64,000 nt of DNA from G963668605 sp963668605 (lineage in GTDB: Bacteria > Acidobacteriota > Terriglobia > Bryobacterales > Bryobacteraceae), in the NCBI GenBank assembly GCA_963668605.1, contig OY764903.1, forward strand, positions 434,001 through 498,000, read 5' to 3'. The notes below the pieces were generated by a model. It saw nothing but the letters and a program-made list of their open reading frames with translations. It was not told where the DNA came from and did not search any database. Positions within the stretch are counted from its first letter, which is position 1; each line of letters opens with the position of its first letter. Made by a program: the position numbers and the translations under genes. Below, piece after piece: positions 58,636 to 64,000 of the stretch.

Positions 58636-60108
58636 ATGATCCACGAGAGTTACCACCCACTGACCCGGCGCAGTCTGCTGCTGGGCATGAGCGGGCTAAG
58701 TGCCTTGCTGCCGTCGCGCAGCCACGCGGCCCCCGCCAACGCGCTCCGTCCTAACATCGTCGTCCTGCTGTCGGATGACATGGGGTGGGAGCAAGTCGGG
58801 TTCAATGGCGGCAAGGAAGTGCCGACGCCGAACATCGACCGCATCGCCCGCGAAGGCGTCAAAATGAGCCAGTTCTACGTGCAGCCCGTCTGCTCGCCAT
58901 CGCGGAGCTGCATAATGACCGGCCGCTATCCTTGGAAGACGGGGACCGAGCGGCGCCCCACCGGGTCGGCCCGGCAAGGTATGCTCCGCGACGAGCGGAC
59001 CGTGGCCGAGGCGCTGCGCGATGCGGGCTACGCCACCTGGATGGTAGGCAAATGGCACTTGGGCGAGTGGCAGGCCGGCCACCTGCCGCGGGCGCGGGGC
59101 TTCGACCACCATTACGGTTTTTACGGTGCGCTCATCGATTCCTACACCCACACCCGCGGCGGCGTCCTGGACTGGCATCGCAACGGCAAACCCGTGGTCG
59201 AGGAGGGTTATTCCACTTTCCTGTTGGCGCAAGAGGCGTCCAACCTGATTGCCCACCATGATGGCAAACGGCCGTTCTTCCTTTACCTGCCCTTCAACGC
59301 CGTGCACGGCCCCAGCACAGCGCCGCCGGAGTATCTGAAGAAATACGAACACCTGGGCGGGCGCGGCGCGCAGCGCGCCCAGATGGAGTGCCTGGACATC
59401 GGCATCGGGCGCGTACTGCAGACGATCCGCGACAAGGGGATCGAACGCCAGACCCTGGTCGTGTTCCTCAACGACAATGGCGGGCCGCGAGTGGTGGGCT
59501 CCAACGGCCCGTACCGCGGTTTCAAGTCGGATTACCACGAGGGCGGTATCCGGGTGCCCGCCGCCGCACGCTGGCCAGGGCAGATTCCCGCCGGCGTCGC
59601 TACCGATGAGATGCTGCACGCCATCGACCTCTTCCCCACCTTCTGCCGCCTGGCCGGGGCCGGCACGGACAAGGGCCTGCCGCTCGACGGCAAAGATGCA
59701 TGGGGCGCGATAGCCTCCCGCGGACGGTCCCCGCACGACGAGATCGTGTACTCGTTGCAGGTGATCCGGTCCGGCGACTGGAAATTCATCGAGCAGGGCG
59801 CCCACTACTACGATTGGCCCGTTCAGCCGCTGCAGCTTTACAATATTCGCGAAGACCCCTACGAGAAGCGCAACATTGCCGCGGAGCATCCGGAACTCGT
59901 CGCCCGGTTACGCGAGCGCCTGGCCTACCATCGCAAGTATGCCCGCGAGGAAGAACGCGAAGAGCGTATTCCGGGCTATCCGCCGGTAGTCTACGGCGAA
60001 GAAGAAAACCGGCAGTACGGCGAGTCGCTCCGCGAAAAGGTCAAAGTGCAGGCCGAGCACGAAATGGCGGAAAGCCCCAAGGCAGCCAAGAAGAAGGGAA
60101 AAAAGTGA
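58636..60108 (+). CDS. Sulfatase
   Basis: A 490-aa sulfatase from ATG 58636. Signal: LTRRSLLLGMSGLSALL (Tat-like). Metal site VLLSDDMGWEQVG, fGly motif CSPSR (86-90) with IMTGRYPW, KWHLGEWQ, and VFLNDNGGP. The Lys-rich C-terminus (AKKKGKK) is unusual for an exported enzyme. The stop codon overlaps the GTG start of the following gene (GTGA), so the two are translated together. Substrate unknown. Confidence 0.92.
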   Translation: MIHESYHPLTRRSLLLGMSGLSALLPSRSHAAPANALRPNIVVLLSDDMGWEQVGFNGGKEVPTPNIDRIAREGVKMSQFYVQPVCSPSRSCIMTGRYPWKTGTERRPTGSARQGMLRDERTVAEALRDAGYATWMVGKWHLGEWQAGHLPRARGFDHHYGFYGALIDSYTHTRGGVLDWHRNGKPVVEEGYSTFLLAQEASNLIAHHDGKRPFFLYLPFNAVHGPSTAPPEYLKKYEHLGGRGAQRAQMECLDIGIGRVLQTIRDKGIERQTLVVFLNDNGGPRVVGSNGPYRGFKSDYHEGGIRVPAAARWPGQIPAGVATDEMLHAIDLFPTFCRLAGAGTDKGLPLDGKDAWGAIASRGRSPHDEIVYSLQVIRSGDWKFIEQGAHYYDWPVQPLQLYNIREDPYEKRNIAAEHPELVARLRERLAYHRKYAREEEREERIPGYPPVVYGEEENRQYGESLREKVKVQAEHEMAESPKAAKKKGKK

Positions 60109-62264
60109 TACGAACGATAAGTTTTGCAGCTCTGCTAGTAGCCGCGGCCTGCGCCCAGCCGCTTCCCGAACTGCGGCACGAGCGCCCCATCGCGCACCAT
60201 CCGAAATGGATTACCCAGACCTTGCGCGTGGCCTATGGGCACTGGGAGCGCAACAAGCCGGTGTCGCTCGATGAGTGGGCGACGCGCACTAAGGCCCTCG
60301 GCGCTACCGCGCTCGTCGCGCTGGGCAACGTCCCGGACGTGGAAGTAAACCACCTCGATCCGCTCCCGGCCGGCAAATTCACACCCGGCTACGAATGGGT
60401 CCGGCAGTACCTGGCCGTTGCCCGCAGGCACAATATGAAACTCGTGTTGTACGCCGATTTCTGGGACCGGCAGGACGAAATCCTCACCCAACACCCCGAA
60501 TGGCGCGAGATGGACGAAAGCGGCAAGCCCGTCAAGAACAACGCCTGTTTCTCTTCGCCGTTCGTCGAGGCATTTCGTAAACGGCTGGTTTCGATCCTGG
60601 GTGACGCTCCCGTCGATGGCCTCATGATCGACATGCTGCACATGGGCGGACGCGCCGGTTGCCGCAACCCGTACTGCATTCGCGCGTTCGAGAAGCGCTT
60701 CGGCGTACCTGTCCCGCGCACCCGCGATCCGAAAGACCTCGTCTTCCAGCGTTGGATGCAATTCCAGGCATTCACTCGTGAAAACGCCGCGCTCGAATGG
60801 ACCGAAGCCGCCCACGCCGTCAACCCCGAGTTCGCCATGATCGTGAACCACGACCGGGGCTGGCACAACAACATCGCCTTCAACGGCTTCGTTTCTAGCC
60901 GGTTGGAGCAGTGCGTGGATGCCATTCTGGAAGAGACCGGCTGGGATTTCGATTCCTCCGGCGTCAAGCCGCAAGCCACGCCCGTTCGGGAAAGTTTCCA
61001 GAACACATGGCTGCGCTCCCGCCGTGGTGACGGCGCCAGCTTCATGTGGATGCGCACCCACGCCATGCCGCTGGTCGATCTCCGTGCCCGCAACCTGAAT
61101 ATGTTGGCGCACGGCAACGTGCCTAACCCCACCACGGGCTCGAATCTCGACTGGCGCGGCGTTCTCTGGCAGGATATCAAGGAGCGCGAAGAGTGGATTC
61201 TGGGCAGCCAGGCGATGCCGTGGCTGGGGATGGCGTATTCGGAGAACACCCTTGCATGGCACTACGGCGCCACCGAAGACGCAGCCAGCCTGCCTTACGT
61301 GCAGAACGCGTACGGCACGTTTCAGGCGGTGCTCGAAGGGCACCTGCCCGTGGACATCCTCTCCGATTGGCAACTCACCCCGGAGGTGTTGAGCCGTTAT
61401 CGCGTGATCGCCCTGCCCAATACCGCCGCGCTTTCCGCACAGGCAGCCGTTGCGCTGCGGGAATATGTCCGGCAAGGCGGCGGACTGGTGGCCACGTTCG
61501 AAACCTCGCTATCAGACGAAGCCGGCCGCCGCCGCGCTGATTTTGCGCTCAGCGATGTCTTCGGCGTCAATTACGGCGCGCCCGGCAAAAGCTACACCAT
61601 CTCGGCGGGCGTCTGGGGCATCGACCACCCCATTGCACGCGACGAAATTTTCAAGCGCCTCGGCACCTGGTCGCAGGGCGGCATTGACCCGTCGAAGAGT
61701 TTCCAGATTATGGCCCACAAGCCCGGCAACTCGCAAGCATATGAGATTGGTTTCGCGACCCCGAAATCCGCGCCGGCCGCCGCGCTCGGCCAGGTCCGCA
61801 CCGGCGGACCCGAACTGCCGGCCTTCGTGGCGCGCGAATTCGGCAAGGGGCGCGTGGTCTGGTTCCCGCTGGACCTCGGCCGCGCCTATTTCCTCAACAA
61901 TTCGCCCGCCACGGCGCGACTGTTGCAGAGGGCCATTCGTTGGGCGGCGAAAGAACCGCCGCCGGTGGAGCTGGAAGGCGCCGAACAGGTGGAGACGGTG
62001 TGCTTCACCAAGGACGGCCGCCTGATCGTCCATCTGCTCAACGATCAGGCATCTTACGGCCGCGGTGCGCCGCCGAACCCGGAGGGCTACGGGTTCCGCC
62101 GCGAGATCATTCCAGTGCACGACCTGAAGGTGAGCATCAACCGCAGCGCAAAGCGCGTGCGGCTCGTTCCGGGCGGGCGCGAACTGCCCATCACTCGGAA
62201 GGGCGGCGCCGTGGAAGTCACGGTGCCGAAGCTCGAGCTGCACTCCATGCTGGTCGTGGAGTAA
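60105..62264 (+). CDS. Exported GH-A-like hydrolase with beta-galactosidase trimerisation-like domain
   Basis: A 719-aa protein. The GTG at 60105 overlaps the sulfatase stop, is preceded by AAGGGA, and gives a signal peptide with a lipobox-like AAAC (Cys16), so it is probably a lipoprotein. The frame is open much further upstream inside the sulfatase gene but that part is a shadow. The N-terminal 400 residues look like a TIM barrel (MKLVLYADFWDRQDE, APVDGLMIDMLHMGG, AMIVNHDRGWHNN, ILEETGWDFDSSG). Residues 410-560 resemble the class-I-glutamine-amidotransferase-like trimerisation domain of GH42 (RVIALPNTAALSAQ, VALREYVRQGGGLVATFE). Enzyme specificity unknown; the coupling to a sulfatase suggests action on the same glycan. 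Confidence 0.72.
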   Translation: MIRTISFAALLVAAACAQPLPELRHERPIAHHPKWITQTLRVAYGHWERNKPVSLDEWATRTKALGATALVALGNVPDVEVNHLDPLPAGKFTPGYEWVRQYLAVARRHNMKLVLYADFWDRQDEILTQHPEWREMDESGKPVKNNACFSSPFVEAFRKRLVSILGDAPVDGLMIDMLHMGGRAGCRNPYCIRAFEKRFGVPVPRTRDPKDLVFQRWMQFQAFTRENAALEWTEAAHAVNPEFAMIVNHDRGWHNNIAFNGFVSSRLEQCVDAILEETGWDFDSSGVKPQATPVRESFQNTWLRSRRGDGASFMWMRTHAMPLVDLRARNLNMLAHGNVPNPTTGSNLDWRGVLWQDIKEREEWILGSQAMPWLGMAYSENTLAWHYGATEDAASLPYVQNAYGTFQAVLEGHLPVDILSDWQLTPEVLSRYRVIALPNTAALSAQAAVALREYVRQGGGLVATFETSLSDEAGRRRADFALSDVFGVNYGAPGKSYTISAGVWGIDHPIARDEIFKRLGTWSQGGIDPSKSFQIMAHKPGNSQAYEIGFATPKSAPAAALGQVRTGGPELPAFVAREFGKGRVVWFPLDLGRAYFLNNSPATARLLQRAIRWAAKEPPPVELEGAEQVETVCFTKDGRLIVHLLNDQASYGRGAPPNPEGYGFRREIIPVHDLKVSINRSAKRVRLVPGGRELPITRKGGAVEVTVPKLELHSMLVVE

Positions 62265-62267
62265 GCC

Positions 62268-64000
62268 CTACCAGCTCAGCCGCAGCCCGAGCTGCAGCTC
62301 GCGGGCGCCTTGCCCCGAATTCTGCAAGCTCAGGATGCCGCTCGAACTGTTCGGCAGCACTAGTCCCGCCATGTTCAGCACGTTGAAGAAATCCGCGTTG
62401 AAGCGCAGGTTGAAGCGCTCGTTAATGCGCGTATTCTTGAACAGCGAGCCGTCCAGCGAAAACACCCTTGGCCCTGAGATGTACTGGTTGCGCCAGGGAT
62501 GGAGGTTGGTATCCATAGCTATGCGCTGCGTCGTTCCGTTAGCCATGGGTACCCAGACGGTGTTGCTTTCGTAAAACTGCGACATCGGATCGCCCGCCAC
62601 CGGGCCGCCCGCGGGCATCGGAATGATGGGCGTGTGGGCCGGCTTGTAGCTCTCCGGAACCCCCATCACGCCGTTCGGCTTCCCCTGCGCGTCATAGCTG
62701 TTGATCCGGTTGGCCGGAATGTAGCCGTTGTAGTACAGGTACCCGGGATAGCACTGCCCCGAGCGGCAATCCTCGATCTTGTACTTCGTGCCGTATACTT
62801 CCGCGTCTCCGAGAGTGCCCCAATTAGTGGTGGGCAGCGCGAAGTAGCGGCTGCGGACACTGCCGAACCCGGCGAACTGCCAGCCGCCGATCAGCCGGTC
62901 CACCAGTCCACTGGCGTTCTGGCCGAACTTCTTGCCCTTGCCTGCGGGCAGGTCCACGAGCCAGTTCCACCGCACCCGATGCTTCGGGAGATCCGTATCC
63001 CGCTGGTAGTTGAGGAAGCGGTTCAGCTTTTGCGGGTCGGTAGGCACGGCGCCGGGCATGAACGAATCGGGCGCCTGGATCAGACTGTCGCTCCAGCCGT
63101 CCCCGCCCGCCCGGTATGCGTTGCCCATCACGTAAAAGAACTGGAACCCATAGCCTTTGGCGTAGCGCCGATCGAGCTCCAACTGCACGCCGTTGTAGTT
63201 TGACCAGCCCGAACGCTGGTACGTCTGAATGTCGCCGTAAGTGGTGTTGTCGAATTGCCGCCGCGCTACGCTGGCGTATTCACCGGTCGGTAGCGCCTTC
63301 CCCGTGGTGGTGAACCAGATGTAATTGGTCGGGTTCTGGTTGAACGCGGACCACTGCTCCAGGTTGTACCCGTGATTACCCACGTATGCCGCGCGAACCA
63401 CGATGCGGCTGGCCAGTTCCCTCTCTACCGTCAGGTTCCACTCCGCCACGCGGGTGGACGGCTGGTTCGGATCGAGGTAGTACGTGGTGAAACCGCCGCG
63501 CGAAACGTTCGGCGGGTTCTCGAATGTGAGGATGTTGCGCGTGTTCTCGCCGGCTACATACTGCGGCACCGAGCGCAGGCCGTAGTTCGGCAGGCCGTCC
63601 GGACTGCGAGCAGCGTCGTTCATCGGCACGGTAAAGGTCGCCTGGAACGGCGGGTCGTTGCGCAGTCGCGAATAGAAGGTGCGCACGTAGGGCGGATAGG
63701 TGAATAGCGAGAAGCCGCCCCGCACCACCGTGGTCTTCGCGCCGGAGGTCAAACGGTACGCGAACCCCACGCGCGGACCGAAATCCCACGGGTCGCCTTT
63801 GATTATGTTGCTCGGCAGGCCCGCCTGCTTCGCGGTGATGAACTTCACGCCGAGTTTGGTAAACGCACCGATAATCGAGGGCTCGGTGGCGCGGATGGCG
63901 TACATTTCGTCGAGCGTGGGCCGGTTGACGATCGATTTCGACTTCAGATCGAAGGTCGTGAGCAGCCCGTCCCGTTCCGACGTCGGCGGCTGGAACTCGT
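62268..64000 (-). CDS. Oar-type TonB-dependent receptor, C-terminal part (truncated by window end)
   Basis: About 577 residues of the C-terminal barrel are visible; the frame stays open to the window edge, so the first half lies outside. Barrel features: WDFGPRVGFAYRLTSGAKTTVVRGGF, VERELASRIVVRAAYVGNHGYNLEQW, DRRYAKGYGFQFFYVMGNAYR, and the end RELQLGLRLSW, with Trp as the last residue instead of the common Phe. Convergent with the GH-like gene, the two stop codons being only 3 bp apart. It is probably the uptake receptor of a neighbouring locus. Confidence 0.88.
   Translation of the reverse strand, partial: EFQPPTSERDGLLTTFDLKSKSIVNRPTLDEMYAIRATEPSIIGAFTKLGVKFITAKQAGLPSNIIKGDPWDFGPRVGFAYRLTSGAKTTVVRGGFSLFTYPPYVRTFYSRLRNDPPFQATFTVPMNDAARSPDGLPNYGLRSVPQYVAGENTRNILTFENPPNVSRGGFTTYYLDPNQPSTRVAEWNLTVERELASRIVVRAAYVGNHGYNLEQWSAFNQNPTNYIWFTTTGKALPTGEYASVARRQFDNTTYGDIQTYQRSGWSNYNGVQLELDRRYAKGYGFQFFYVMGNAYRAGGDGWSDSLIQAPDSFMPGAVPTDPQKLNRFLNYQRDTDLPKHRVRWNWLVDLPAGKGKKFGQNASGLVDRLIGGWQFAGFGSVRSRYFALPTTNWGTLGDAEVYGTKYKIEDCRSGQCYPGYLYYNGYIPANRINSYDAQGKPNGVMGVPESYKPAHTPIIPMPAGGPVAGDPMSQFYESNTVWVPMANGTTQRIAMDTNLHPWRNQYISGPRVFSLDGSLFKNTRINERFNLRFNADFFNVLNMAGLVLPNSSSGILSLQNSGQGARELQLGLRLSW

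Noticed and set aside
58466..58660. 64-aa minus-strand frame before the last sulfatase
   Set aside because: It overlaps the sulfatase start and has no recognisable family; a remnant is possible but unsupported.

Overview
The window looks like a chromosomal segment of an Acidobacteriota bacterium, most like the Solibacter/Bryobacter group. This is inferred from gene content: very large Oar-type TonB-dependent receptors with an N-terminal carboxypeptidase-like domain, many Tat-exported sulfatases, a DUF3604 protein, a membrane-anchored winged-helix-like regulator, and high GC throughout. No rRNA, tRNA or CRISPR array was seen.

Layout. 1-909 is the end of an ISKra4-family element (copy A), the inverted partner of a complete copy at 33153-34986 (copy B). 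Between them lie: a carbohydrate-degradation block (GH29 fucosidase, GH-like protein, DUF3604 protein, sugar isomerase-like protein; 1.9-8.9 kb); a MNT/HEPN toxin-antitoxin pair broken by an IS1380 element (9.8-12.2 kb); a membrane regulator divergent from a TonB-dependent receptor whose stop codon is the target of an IS630 insertion (12.3-18.5 kb); a branched-chain amino-acid operon ilvB-ilvN-ilvC-cimA preceded by a leader peptide and attenuator (18.5-23.8 kb); and a mixed block (quinone oxidoreductase, M61 peptidase, methyltransferases, rsmG, SLC13-type permease, DUF362, terpene-cyclase-like repeat protein, NagX-like acyltransferase; 23.8-33.1 kb). The 10-bp sequence TTTCGTCTAC lies inside copy A and outside copy B, which is what a roughly 32-kb inversion by recombination between the two IS copies would produce. 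Undoing it places the fucosidase block next to the sulfatases on the right.

36.8-45.1 kb is the most unusual part: a compact island with an NtrB/NtrC two-component pair in the middle, two Rnk/GreA-C-like proteins, an MreB paralogue with altered ATPase residues, a DUF302 protein, a receiver-like protein without its phospho-acceptor Asp, a HEAT-like/zinc-ribbon protein and several tiny membrane proteins. Six promoters in the island match the sigma-54 -24/-12 consensus (TGG-N10-GC[A/T]), so it reads as a self-contained sigma-54 regulon.

45.5-64 kb (plus the sulfatase at 35.3 kb) is a degradation locus: five alkaline-phosphatase-superfamily proteins annotated as sulfatases, a Gfo/Idh/MocA oxidoreductase, a PIG-L deacetylase, an APC permease, a GH-like lipoprotein, one complete TonB-dependent receptor and one truncated by the window edge. 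With the GH29 fucosidase this suggests use of a sulfated, fucose-containing polysaccharide, but the substrate is inference. Several genes have a -10 box so close to the start codon that their mRNAs may be leaderless.
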